Source: Firmicutes bacterium UBA1191 (GTDB lineage: Bacteria > Bacillota > Clostridia > Peptostreptococcales > Anaerovoracaceae). Taken from it: a DNA stretch of 35,596 nucleotides. Shown piece after piece: positions 1-7,258 of this stretch. The stretch spans positions 22,101-57,696 of the forward strand of contig DBYH01000026.1 in the NCBI GenBank assembly GCA_002310095.1, in the 5' to 3' direction. The position numbers were made by a program, and so were the translations under genes. How positions within the stretch are numbered: the stretch's first letter is position 1; each line of letters starts with the position of its first letter. The notes under the pieces were generated by a model. The model had not been told where the DNA came from. It saw only the letters and a list, made by a program, of their open reading frames with translations, and searched no databases.

Positions 1-1404
1 GCCAGCAATCATCTGCTGACACTGATTAATGACATTCTGGATATATCAAAGGTTGAAAGCGGAAAACTGAAATTGAGTCCTCTGACATTCTCCATTGTAG
101 AAACGGTCGAAAACCTTGTGACTGTTTCACAGCCGATGATCAAGGAAAAGAACATTGAATTCAGTTTCCACATCAATCAGATTGAAAAGGAATATCTATA
201 TACAGACCAGCTCAGGCTGAATCAGATCTATATCAACATCCTCTCTAACGCGATCAAATACACAGAACCCGGTGGAAGTGTCAGTGTAAATCTGCGTCAG
301 GAAAAGAGCGACAAACCGGGATGTATACGGCTAACTTATGTCGTTACAGATACTGGCATCGGCATGAGCCCTGAATATATGGAAAACATGTATCAGCCTT
401 TCTCACGGCAGATCGACAGCCGTGTCAACAGCATTCAGGGAACCGGCCTTGGTCTGGCCATTACAAAGCAAATGGTCGATTTGCTTGATGGAACAATCGA
501 ATGCCAGAGCGAACAAGGCAAGGGGACGACATTCACAGTCGTACTGGATATCCCTGAAGCCGACAGGCAGCGGGAAGATATGCAGCTTGATGCCATCGAC
601 ATTCTGATCGTTGATGACGATGAGACTATGCTTGAGACTACTGTTGATAACCTTGAGTCCCTTGGTGCATCCGTGGAGCAGGCACGAAACGGATTGGAAG
701 CGCTCGGCATGATCGAGCACAGGCATCTTGCCGGCAAGGGCTACAATGCAATTCTTATTGACTGGAAAATGCCTGAGATAGACGGTCTTGAGACGATCAG
801 GCGAATCCGGGCCGAGATAGACGCAGATGTTCCGATTTTGCTGATGTCCGCCTATGACTGGTCGGATATTGAAGATAAGGCAAAAGAAGCAGGCGCGAAC
901 GGTTTTGTAAGCAAACCGCTTTTCCGTTCTACGCTCTATGATAAGATCAATGGTCTTATCGGGAAAGAGACTGTATCCTCCGGGCTGGAAGATGATTATT
1001 CCGACCTGCATGGGCTGCACATTCTTGTAGCTGAGGATAATGATATCAACTGGGAAATCATATCCACAATACTTTCGATGTATGGAATCACTACCGACCG
1101 CGCAGAAAACGGACGGGTCTGTGTGGATATGATGCGAACGGCTGCAGAGGGCAGTTATGAACTGATCTTCATGGACGTACAGATGCCGGAGATGAATGGT
1201 CTTGACGCGACCAGAGCGATCCGTGAACTGGATGATCCTTGGGCAGCTTCTATCCCAATTATTGCGATGACGGCAGACGCATTCTCAGAAAATGTCGCGA
1301 AATGTCTGGATGCAGGAATGAATGGGCATATCGCAAAGCCTGTCGATATTAAACTAGTTATCAAAGAAATCCGAAGAATTAAGGACGGGGGAGAACAATT
1401 ATGA
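1..1404 (+). CDS. Hybrid sensor histidine kinase, 5' end cut off by the window
   Basis: The frame is open from the first base, so the gene starts upstream; a TTG at 73 is internal. Counting the first codon as 1, the end of a HisKA dimerisation helix (LINDILDISKVESGK) lies at about residues 8-23, and the phospho-accepting His should be just outside the window. An HATPase_c domain spans about 30-185, with an N box near N83, G1 DTGIGM near 117 and G2 GTGLGL. Two receiver domains follow: REC1 from about 200 with phospho-acceptor D254 (IDWKMP), and REC2 from about 340 with D392 (MDVQMP). Both keep the acidic pocket and the KP motif. It should autophosphorylate and pass phosphate to its own REC domains or a separate Hpt protein. 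No DNA-binding output domain is present. Its stop overlaps the next start by 4 bases (ATGA), coupling it to a solute-binding lipoprotein. Confidence 0.93.
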   Translation, partial: ASNHLLTLINDILDISKVESGKLKLSPLTFSIVETVENLVTVSQPMIKEKNIEFSFHINQIEKEYLYTDQLRLNQIYINILSNAIKYTEPGGSVSVNLRQEKSDKPGCIRLTYVVTDTGIGMSPEYMENMYQPFSRQIDSRVNSIQGTGLGLAITKQMVDLLDGTIECQSEQGKGTTFTVVLDIPEADRQREDMQLDAIDILIVDDDETMLETTVDNLESLGASVEQARNGLEALGMIEHRHLAGKGYNAILIDWKMPEIDGLETIRRIRAEIDADVPILLMSAYDWSDIEDKAKEAGANGFVSKPLFRSTLYDKINGLIGKETVSSGLEDDYSDLHGLHILVAEDNDINWEIISTILSMYGITTDRAENGRVCVDMMRTAAEGSYELIFMDVQMPEMNGLDATRAIRELDDPWAASIPIIAMTADAFSENVAKCLDAGMNGHIAKPVDIKLVIKEIRRIKDGGEQL

Positions 1405-2696
1405 AAAAAATGATGTATGTGCTTTTGGCTTTGGTGATGATTCTGGGTCTGTCTGCGTGCGGTTCAGAAAAGCAGGAAGCCACGACTGAGGAAGGATTCA
1501 GCCCATCACTGGACACTTCCACCGAGTGCCATATTACCGTTGCCGGCGGTTACGACAACTTTGAGGCGCTGGAAGCTGAATTTGACAGTTTTAACAGCTA
1601 CTATCCCAATGTGGAATTGATGTTTACGAAGGTGGATGACTACAATAACATGATCGGTATTGTCCTGGATGGAAACGATGCCCCTGACATTTACGTCAAT
1701 TACTCCTGGATGTATGGCCGCGAGCAATATCAATCTTCTATCGATCATGCCGAGGATCTGGCCGATCCTGCACTGGGCCTCGATTTGGACTGCATACGCA
1801 GCAATATTATTCTGAATACGAGCGACGGCACGCTTCCGATGGTGCCGGTATTTGCTAACACCTACGGCATGCTTGTTAACAACAGTCTTTTTGAAAAAGA
1901 AGGTCTGACCGTTCCAACGACCTATAAGGAACTGGTGGAAGTATGTAATGCGTTTCGTGAAAAGGGTTATGAAAACCCGATGATGGGATTTTCCAAAGAA
2001 GAGACGACATCGCTCTTTACTCTGACGGCGTACCCATTCTTCTGTGAAACTGTGGCAGATGATGCAGAGGCTGTCAAAAAGCTCAATGCCCTTGAGCCTT
2101 CTGCCGGCGAGTATATGCGGCCGACACTTGAAAAGATGGTGCAGTTCCTGGATGATGGCTGTGTGGATCTTGACTCCTGCGCTGAGATTGAGGATAACTA
2201 TGAAGCCGTAATCCTGCGCTTTTTTGAGGGCGATGTACCAATGATGGTCTGCTCCGGAGATACTGTGTCCGGAACGAAGAAACGTGAGAGCCTTTCTGAG
2301 GCGTTTATCAACAATCCATTTGAATACGCATTCGCACCTGTCCCTATGTCGGACGATGGAGTCAGCTTCCTTGACATGCCGAATCTGCAGTTTTCTGTCA
2401 ACAAAGACAGTGCAAATCTGGACATGGCAAACGAGTTCATGCGTTTCCTGGTCACGCCAAAGGAACTGAACGAGATGGCGCAGAACAAGGGTCTCATGTC
2501 CCCGACGAAAGACCTGTCATTTAACAGTATGTATGCTGCGTTCGGAGACGTTCCGGAATCACGTATCCTGTCACCGGAAGTATTCGGATTGACGGATGAT
2601 GCGGTCATACAGTTAAGACAGGCTGTCTACGCTGTTGGAACAGGTGAAATGACCATAGATGAGGCTATTGACAGCTTCGGCACTTTCACACAATAA
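1401..2696 (+). CDS. Extracellular solute-binding lipoprotein (ABC family 1, sugar-type)
   Basis: The 431-residue protein has a lipoprotein signal ending in LSAC with lipidated C20. The body resembles family 1 solute-binding proteins: an N-terminal lobe (ITVAGGYDNFEAL, NAPDIYVNYSWMY), an interlobe segment with VPVFANTYGMLVNNSLFEKEG, and a C-terminal lobe with LPNLQFSVN-like DMPNLQFSVNKDSAN and a late MRFLVTPKE motif. It is expected to be anchored outside the membrane and bind a small solute, perhaps a sugar. The start overlaps the stop of the hybrid kinase. No permease or ATPase gene follows, so a role as ligand sensor for the kinase is at least as likely as transport. The ligand cannot be read from sequence. 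Confidence 0.85.
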   Translation: MKKMMYVLLALVMILGLSACGSEKQEATTEEGFSPSLDTSTECHITVAGGYDNFEALEAEFDSFNSYYPNVELMFTKVDDYNNMIGIVLDGNDAPDIYVNYSWMYGREQYQSSIDHAEDLADPALGLDLDCIRSNIILNTSDGTLPMVPVFANTYGMLVNNSLFEKEGLTVPTTYKELVEVCNAFREKGYENPMMGFSKEETTSLFTLTAYPFFCETVADDAEAVKKLNALEPSAGEYMRPTLEKMVQFLDDGCVDLDSCAEIEDNYEAVILRFFEGDVPMMVCSGDTVSGTKKRESLSEAFINNPFEYAFAPVPMSDDGVSFLDMPNLQFSVNKDSANLDMANEFMRFLVTPKELNEMAQNKGLMSPTKDLSFNSMYAAFGDVPESRILSPEVFGLTDDAVIQLRQAVYAVGTGEMTIDEAIDSFGTFTQ

Positions 2697-2713
2697 CTCC
2701 CTGGCTTTGCGCG

Positions 2714-2815
2714 ATGATCGTTTTCATTGCCGCGCTGCCGGCCGCCGGTCTTCTGAATCTCGTAGGGTCGGATCTGGCGAGAATGGTCGACGCCATCATG
2801 ACACTGATCAGTTAG
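2714..2815 (+). other. Short hydrophobic reading frame, possible gene remnant
   Basis: A 33-codon frame begins MIVFIAALPAAGLLNLV and ends ARMVDAIMTLIS before TAG. The frame stays open upstream to 2672, reading HTITPWLCAM before the ATG. It looks like the last membrane helix of a larger membrane protein rather than random sequence. No Shine-Dalgarno precedes the ATG. It lies between the solute-binding lipoprotein and the YjdF-like gene. It could be the tail of a deleted gene or a small membrane peptide; evidence is weak either way. Confidence 0.25.
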
Positions 2816-2838
2816 CAGAGGAAAGGAGAAAAACAGTA

Positions 2839-3690
2839 ATGATATCACCAAACCAATACATCAAGAGGCTGGGGAACAGAGTTAAAGAGCAGCGGGGAGT
2901 ATTTATCCTGTACTCGATACTGCGTCTGTTCGTGGTCCTGATCGGCATCCGAAGCGTCATACTTCACAATTACGACGTTACGGTAACTTGTCTGCTTGTA
3001 CTGGCATTGTTCTTCATTCCAAGTCTGCTGGAGGAAACACTGAAGATCCGGATCCCGGCGTTGTTCGAAGGAATCATATACTGCTTCATCTTCGCGGCTG
3101 AGGTGCTTGGAGAACTCGGTCATTTCTATACGCAGTTCCCGCTCTGGGATACTATGCTGCACACGCTGAACGGATTCCTGTTCGCGGCGGTCGGCTTCTC
3201 GACGGTTGAACTGCTCAACCGAACCAGTAAGAACATCAGCCTGTCGCCGCTGTATTTGACCATGGTCGCGTTCTGCTTCTCCATGACGATCGGCGTTTTG
3301 TGGGAGTTCTTCGAGTGCGGCGCCGACCTGTTCCTGGGACAGGACATGCAGAAGGATTTCATTGTCGATCACTTCCAGTCGGTTTCCCTGGATCCGTCCC
3401 ACAGCCAGCAGGTTATTCACGTTGAAGATATTACCGGAACGATAATAAATACGGCCTCAGGGGAGGATTTCGTCATAGGCGGAGGATATCTGGACATCGG
3501 CATACTGGACACGATGAAGGACCTTCTTGTCAACTTCATCGGAGCCGTTGTTTTCTGCAGCTTCGGATTCGCGTTCCTGAAGTACGGTGAAAACAAGAAG
3601 GTTGCGAATAAAGTCGTGCAGGGACTGACCCTTAAGGCAGAGACGGCTGAGGACACAGTGGAAGAAACTGAAGCAAACGCTTCGCAATAA
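2839..3690 (+). CDS. YjdF/DUF2238-like integral membrane protein
   Basis: I chose the ATG at 2839 because AGGAAAGGAG sits just upstream; an upstream in-frame start at 2659 would overlap the previous gene and read unrelated sequence. The 283-residue protein has five or six hydrophobic segments (about residues 22-40, 46-62, 74-92, 108-128, 140-160 and 236-255). Conserved-looking features of the YjdF/DUF2238 type are WDTMLHTLNGFLFA, IGVLWEFFECGADL and a late LDTMKDLLVNFIGA, giving paired Asp/His and Trp-Glu residues near the membrane face. The C-terminal tail is acidic (AEDTVEETEAN). Function of the family is not established; no substrate can be inferred. A terminator hairpin starts inside its last codons. 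Confidence 0.7.
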   Translation: MISPNQYIKRLGNRVKEQRGVFILYSILRLFVVLIGIRSVILHNYDVTVTCLLVLALFFIPSLLEETLKIRIPALFEGIIYCFIFAAEVLGELGHFYTQFPLWDTMLHTLNGFLFAAVGFSTVELLNRTSKNISLSPLYLTMVAFCFSMTIGVLWEFFECGADLFLGQDMQKDFIVDHFQSVSLDPSHSQQVIHVEDITGTIINTASGEDFVIGGGYLDIGILDTMKDLLVNFIGAVVFCSFGFAFLKYGENKKVANKVVQGLTLKAETAEDTVEETEANASQ

Positions 3691-3715
3691 CCTTTGCGAG
3701 GCCTTTTGCTTTTTC
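3679..3715 (+). terminator. Rho-independent terminator of the YjdF-like gene
   Basis: GCTTCGCAA at 3679-3687 pairs with TTGCGAGGC at 3694-3702 (nine pairs, one G-U), and the loop contains the TAA stop codon. A T-rich tail (CTTTTGCTTTTTCTTT) follows. The hairpin overlaps the last codons of the gene. Confidence 0.7.
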
Positions 3716-3819
3716 TTTGAGTCCGCTGCCTTCTTTCTTCTCCTCTTCATGAATCGTGTATCCATGAAGCGTGCGAACAGATCTTTTAACCAATCCATAA
3801 CAAACCGCCCTGTGTTTTA

Positions 3820-3854
3820 TTTTACGTATACTTCAAAACCAATCATACGTAAAA
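3820..3854. repeat. Perfect 10-bp inverted repeat TTTTACGTAT / ATACGTAAAA
   Basis: TTTTACGTAT at 3820-3829 and ATACGTAAAA at 3845-3854 are exact reverse complements separated by 15 bases. On neither strand is it followed by a clear T tract, so an operator for a dimeric regulator is as plausible as an RNA hairpin. It lies in the 335-base gap between the YjdF-like gene and the G5/3D gene. Confidence 0.5.
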
Positions 3855-3881
3855 AAGATGCGAGTCAAAGGCGTATCTTTT
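3853..3881. terminator. Terminator-like hairpin abutting the next promoter
   Basis: AAAAGATGCG at 3853-3862 pairs with CGTATCTTTT at 3872-3881 (one G-U pair) around a 9-base loop. The A and T ends make it bidirectional. The right arm runs directly into the promoter of the G5/3D gene. Confidence 0.55.
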
Positions 3882-3906
3882 GATATTGCGGGTTTTGTGA
3901 TAGAGT
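3878..3906 (+). promoter_or_regulatory. Promoter of the G5/3D gene
   Basis: TTTTGA (3878-3883), a 17-base spacer and an extended -10 TGATAGAGT ending at 3906. The surrounding 31 bases recur almost exactly at 5824-5854. Confidence 0.5.
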
Positions 3907-3909
3907 AGA

Positions 3910-4025
3910 AGCGTAGAAACAGGGGAGCTGATCCCGTATGCCGTGAAGGCAATCCTGCTAGGCTGTCCTGAGAATATCATTCCCGAGATGGTTTTATCAG
4001 GAGCCGAAGACGATAATACGAAAGC
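3910..4025 (+). ncRNA. Possible structured 5' leader of unknown class
   Basis: The roughly 110-base leader can fold into two short hairpins, GGGA/TCCC near 3923-3935 and TGCC/GGCA near 3940-3952, then a longer stem in which GGCT-GT-CCTGA (about 3961-3971) pairs with TCAGGAGCC (about 3998-4006) around an inner ATCAT/ATGGT hairpin. The last stem holds the only AGGAG near the start codon. I do not recognise a known riboswitch consensus in it. This may be an ordinary leader. Confidence 0.3.
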
Positions 4026-5042
4026 ATGAGAGAACTATTACACAACAGACAAATGAAAAACCTGCTTCTCGTTTTGCTTGCGCTTAACGTTGTGGTTATC
4101 GGGGTCGCGGTATTCATCAAAATGGACACGTACGCATTATCGCCCGACGGGAAGCACATCAATATTGCCTATGCCGTCAAGGCAGACGGGCATCTTCTGG
4201 GCTATACGCCTTCCAGAGATGAAGCGGAGGAAGCGGTTAAAGATATTATCGACGAATACGTTGGTGATATTGTGCTGACAGAAGGTAAGACCAATCTTGA
4301 CATTCAGTACGAGAGACTGAAATACGGCAAACATCTTCAGACTCAGGACGGCCGGGATATCGCGGAGCAGGTATTAAAAAAGCCTTCGCCTGAGATCATC
4401 ATTATCGGTACCGCTGTGGAGACGGAAGTCATTGAAAAAGATACTGTAATGAAGGAGACCGATGAACTCATAAAAGGGGAGACAGAAGTCCGGGAGGAAG
4501 GCGAGGATGGCGAGCGCAGCGTATCGTCAGAGGTTGTCATAGAAAACGGTAAGGTGACCTCCAAAAAGACCATCGATAAAAAAGTCACCAAGGAGGACAT
4601 AGACAAGGTCGTTATGATTGGCACTAAGCTGGATAACGGGCTTAACGAGGATGGTTCATACCATTTTGTGCACTGCACCGTAGAAGAAGATATTGAAAAC
4701 TCAGAGGAGTACAAAGCAGTTCAGGGGGCTTTTGCATATAACGGGCCCGTACTTTCCAGGTCAAGAGGGGCGATTACCGGGCCATCCGGCAAAGAAACAT
4801 ATTATAATCTTAACATGTCCGGCTGTATCAGCATCATGAACAGCCGCGGCTTCCATGAACCTTACTGGGTAAGATCTGACGGCGTCAAAATGTACGGCTA
4901 CTATGTCATGTGCGCGGCCGGTTTGAGCATCAGGCCCAAGGGCAGCATCGTGGAATCAAGCAACGGTCTTGCCATCGTTGTGGATACCGGTGGTTTCGCG
5001 TCACGAAATCCCAGACAGCTGGACATAGCCGTAACGTGGTAA
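4026..5042 (+). CDS. Membrane-anchored G5-domain protein with C-terminal 3D-like domain
   Basis: This 338-residue protein has a single N-terminal membrane helix at about residues 12-31 with no lipobox, so it is probably anchored with the body outside. Residues 44-80 resemble a YabE/DUF348-like region, about 130-200 match a G5 domain (ETEVIEKDTVMKET, ENGKVTSKKTIDKKVT, IGTKL), and about 285-338 resemble the 3D beta-barrel domain (CAAGLSIRPKGSIV, VVDTGG, QLDIAVTW). 3D domains occur in lytic transglycosylases and resuscitation-factor-like cell-wall enzymes; G5 domains are linked to peptidoglycan or glycan binding. A cell-wall remodelling role is inferred. The start has only a distant AGGAG; M10 (4053) is an alternative but lacks any ribosome site. 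Confidence 0.8.
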   Translation: MRELLHNRQMKNLLLVLLALNVVVIGVAVFIKMDTYALSPDGKHINIAYAVKADGHLLGYTPSRDEAEEAVKDIIDEYVGDIVLTEGKTNLDIQYERLKYGKHLQTQDGRDIAEQVLKKPSPEIIIIGTAVETEVIEKDTVMKETDELIKGETEVREEGEDGERSVSSEVVIENGKVTSKKTIDKKVTKEDIDKVVMIGTKLDNGLNEDGSYHFVHCTVEEDIENSEEYKAVQGAFAYNGPVLSRSRGAITGPSGKETYYNLNMSGCISIMNSRGFHEPYWVRSDGVKMYGYYVMCAAGLSIRPKGSIVESSNGLAIVVDTGGFASRNPRQLDIAVTW

Positions 5043-5058
5043 ATGCCCGGCTCTTTTT
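5027..5058 (+). terminator. Weak terminator after the G5/3D gene
   Basis: AGCCG at 5027-5031 can pair with CGGCT at 5048-5052, followed by CTTTTTG. Only five pairs and a 16-base loop, so it may be inefficient. Confidence 0.35.
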
Positions 5059-5082
5059 GTTTGGTTGATTATGTGGTAAAGT
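5054..5082 (+). promoter_or_regulatory. Promoter of the small lipoprotein gene
   Basis: TTTTTG (5054-5059), 17 bases, then extended -10 TGGTAAAGT ending at 5082. Its -10 region resembles the promoters at 3878 and 5825. Confidence 0.45.
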
Positions 5083-5132
5083 ATACGCACAGGTATTGAA
5101 GAAGACATCGAGCGAAACGAGGGAGGAAATAT

Positions 5133-5774
5133 ATGAAAAAGATTTTGATTTTTATGCTATGCGCGATCTTCGCGATTGCGTGCGTTGGACTGACCGCCTG
5201 CGGTGACAGCAGCGACTCCGACCAGGACGCGACACAGGATCAGGAAGCGATTGAGGAGGAAACTGCGGCTCCGACCATGTTCTACGGCGGCTTCGGCTAC
5301 ATGGGAGATGACCCGATTGTAGGCGCGGCCTATGAGTACGCCGCGACCGAACTTCCTAAAGACTATGAAATTGAGGACGGTATGATCAGCATTCCGGTAG
5401 TAGACATTGTGGATACTGTCAAGAATGATGACGGAACTGTCGACGTAGCGGGAGTATTCGAAATCTACAACTACAAGGTGGACGGTGAGACTCTCATGAC
5501 AGAGTCGGGCGGAAGTTATCCGGGAAAAATCCATTTGGTTCCGGATGGTGATTACTACAAGGCTGAAAGCTTCGATGCCGTTGCTGACGGCAGTGAGTTT
5601 GAAGAATCCGCAAAGGCAATATTCGGCGACAGCTACGATGCTTTCATGAAGGCCTATTCAGATGATGAAAATCTGAACAAACTCAGGACAGAAGCTATCC
5701 AGAATTACGTACAGGCCACCGGCATGGACATTTCGCAGTATCAGGACTACGGATGGGATCCGGTTCAACTGTAA
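5133..5774 (+). CDS. Small lipoprotein, family shared with the N-terminus of the YkuD lipoprotein in this window
   Basis: A clear lipoprotein signal ends in LTAC with lipidated C23, then an acidic linker rich in Asp, Ser and Gln. The start has GGGAGGAA upstream. The mature part (about residues 65-210) aligns by eye with the N-terminal part of the L,D-transpeptidase at 15919-17121: both have a DGMI segment, then (V/I)F(E/D)IYNY, a DGxTL element, and a C-terminal (V/F)xAxGxDxSxYQ motif. It therefore appears to be a stand-alone copy of that domain without the catalytic part. No known domain name comes to mind. It is probably membrane-anchored on the outer face. It is monocistronic, between its own promoter and a strong terminator. 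Confidence 0.8.
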   Translation: MKKILIFMLCAIFAIACVGLTACGDSSDSDQDATQDQEAIEEETAAPTMFYGGFGYMGDDPIVGAAYEYAATELPKDYEIEDGMISIPVVDIVDTVKNDDGTVDVAGVFEIYNYKVDGETLMTESGGSYPGKIHLVPDGDYYKAESFDAVADGSEFEESAKAIFGDSYDAFMKAYSDDENLNKLRTEAIQNYVQATGMDISQYQDYGWDPVQL

Positions 5775-5795
5775 GACAAAACTGAAAACAGCAAT

Positions 5796-5828
5796 AAAAG
5801 AGTCGGACATACAGTGTCCGACTCTTTT
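5796..5828. terminator. Strong bidirectional terminator
   Basis: A perfect 14-bp stem (AAAAGAGTCGGACA at 5796-5809 with its complement at 5815-5828) and a 5-base loop; the T run is part of the right arm. It leads straight into the next promoter. Confidence 0.85.
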
Positions 5829-5853
5829 GATATTGCTGGTTTTGTGGTAGAGT
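5825..5853 (+). promoter_or_regulatory. Promoter of the DUF606 transporter gene
   Basis: TTTTGA, 17-base spacer and extended -10 TGGTAGAGT at 5845-5853. The block 5824-5854 matches 3877-3907 at 29 of 31 positions. Confidence 0.5.
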
Positions 5854-5893
5854 ACAATCATAGGAACCAGTTTCATCTAATCTGGGAGGCAGA

Positions 5894-6829
5894 ATGTTTT
5901 TATCTATTTTCGGACTAGCCGGAGGAATCGGCATGCCGATGCAGACCAGCATAAACGCTCAGCTGGGGAAACGCGTCGGCTCACCTTTTACAGCAGCCAT
6001 GATCAACTTCATGGTTGGACTTGCCGCGCTGCTGATTGTCACTTTTGCTGTGGAACGAAGCCTCATGATACCAGTGGATGATTTAATGGAAGCGCCGCCT
6101 TGGGTCATGACGGGCGGAGTGTTCGCGGTAGTTTTTGTTACAGGGAATATTCTGCTCATGCCGAGGATAGGCAGCGTTCAGACCGCGATCCTGCCGGCGT
6201 TGGGACAGATAATAATGGGCACGCTTATTGACACGTTCGGTTGGTTCGATTCAGCACAGAAGGATATGACATGGATCAGAACCATTGGCATAGTGCTCGT
6301 TTTCAGCGGAGTTCTGATAGTAATTCTTTCAAAGTCTGGCGGGATAAAAGCTGTTACGGCAACCGGCGGAGGTCAGGTAAAACATATATGGCTCTGGAGA
6401 CTCTTCGGTGTTGTCATTGGCATGTGCATGGCATCTCAGACGGCGGTAAACAGCCATTTGGGTGTTGTTGTGGAATCCAGATTCTTTGCTGCCGTTGTAA
6501 ACTTTACCGTGGGTCTGACTCTGCTTATCATACTGCACTTTCTGCTTTTGAAGAAAAAGGGTCCCGGGGTTAAGGATGGCAAGGCGCCTGCGTGGATACT
6601 TACCGGTGGTCTGTTCGGTGTACTGTTTGTTGTGGGCAATATAATAACAGCTCAGACGCTGGGAACGGGCATGGCGGTCGTGATTCTTCTTACCGGTTTA
6701 ATGATAGGCGGGTTGATTGTAGATCAGTTCGGGCTTTTCAGAAGCAAACAGCGTCCGGTAGGCATAAGGGAAGTCGCAGGCGTGGCAGTCATGGTGGCAG
6801 GAGCATTGCTGTTTCACACAATTTTGTAA
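5894..6829 (+). CDS. DMT-superfamily transporter, tandem DUF606 (YdcZ-like) fusion
   Basis: The 311-residue protein has about ten hydrophobic segments. Its two halves are repeats of one another: the first starts GGIGMPMQTSINAQLGKRVG with INFMVGLAALLIV, the second IGMCMASQTAVNSHLGVVV with VNFTVGLTLLIIL, and each ends in a GTL/GLM-x-GG-LID-FG-type segment. Single DUF606/YdcZ proteins are about 150 residues, so this is a fused pair, a common arrangement in the family. These proteins belong to the drug/metabolite transporter superfamily; the substrate is unknown. GGGAGG supports the start. The next gene begins 19 bases downstream, probably in the same transcript. Confidence 0.85.
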   Translation: MFLSIFGLAGGIGMPMQTSINAQLGKRVGSPFTAAMINFMVGLAALLIVTFAVERSLMIPVDDLMEAPPWVMTGGVFAVVFVTGNILLMPRIGSVQTAILPALGQIIMGTLIDTFGWFDSAQKDMTWIRTIGIVLVFSGVLIVILSKSGGIKAVTATGGGQVKHIWLWRLFGVVIGMCMASQTAVNSHLGVVVESRFFAAVVNFTVGLTLLIILHFLLLKKKGPGVKDGKAPAWILTGGLFGVLFVVGNIITAQTLGTGMAVVILLTGLMIGGLIVDQFGLFRSKQRPVGIREVAGVAVMVAGALLFHTIL

Positions 6830-6848
6830 GAAAGAAGGGAACAGAAAA

Positions 6849-7253
6849 GTGTTTTTTAATCGCGACAAGGAAGATCCATTGAAAAATGTGATAATGAAAA
6901 TATTCGATCCGAATATCGATTCGCCTGACGTGTTCTATAAGATGGATGAGATCGACGACATGCAGGTTCTCAGGAAATATGACAAGTCAACCGGAGAGGT
7001 CAGATACGCGGGAACTTACGAGGTGCTTTTCAAAACCGAGGATCTGAACCGTTTATGTCTGATCATGTCAAGGATAGCTAACGAGAAGCCTGTTGCAAGT
7101 GATCTGACGCCTTTAAGTGAGGAACTGGGTGCGCTGATCGTATGCGAGTATTCGCCGGGCACACACGCGAGAATCTATCTGAAGGGGGTTTCTGAAGAAG
7201 CCGTACACAGAATAGTTGATAAATACGAGAAAAAACAGAGAAAAAGGGGGTAA
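6849..7253 (+). CDS. Small soluble protein of unknown family (copy 1 of 2)
   Basis: A GTG start at 6849 is preceded by GAAGGGA. The 134-residue protein has no signal or membrane helix. I do not recognise a domain. It is a clear paralogue of the protein at 24088-24543: shared blocks are FYxMDEI, MQVLRKYD, GTYExLxKTE, CLIMxRIANE, PLSxE, IVxEYxPGT and SEE; hand alignment gives roughly 45 percent identity over about 115 residues. Both copies directly follow a multi-pass membrane protein gene, here the DUF606 transporter. The strongly conserved central blocks suggest a folded domain with a binding function. The following TlpA-like gene starts 5 bases downstream. Confidence 0.8.
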   Translation: MFFNRDKEDPLKNVIMKIFDPNIDSPDVFYKMDEIDDMQVLRKYDKSTGEVRYAGTYEVLFKTEDLNRLCLIMSRIANEKPVASDLTPLSEELGALIVCEYSPGTHARIYLKGVSEEAVHRIVDKYEKKQRKRG

Positions 7254-7258
7254 AGAAA

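Noticed and set aside
3457..3798. Minus-strand frame starting MDWLKDLFARFMDTRFMKRRRKK with AGGGCGG upstream
   Set aside because: Most of it is antisense to the YjdF-like gene and the terminator; the latter two thirds reads as non-protein-like sequence. Only the first 35 residues look plausible, so it is not listed as a gene.
3910..4025. c-di-AMP, c-di-GMP or T-box riboswitch
   Set aside because: Consensus cores of these classes are not visible in the leader; only generic hairpins are.
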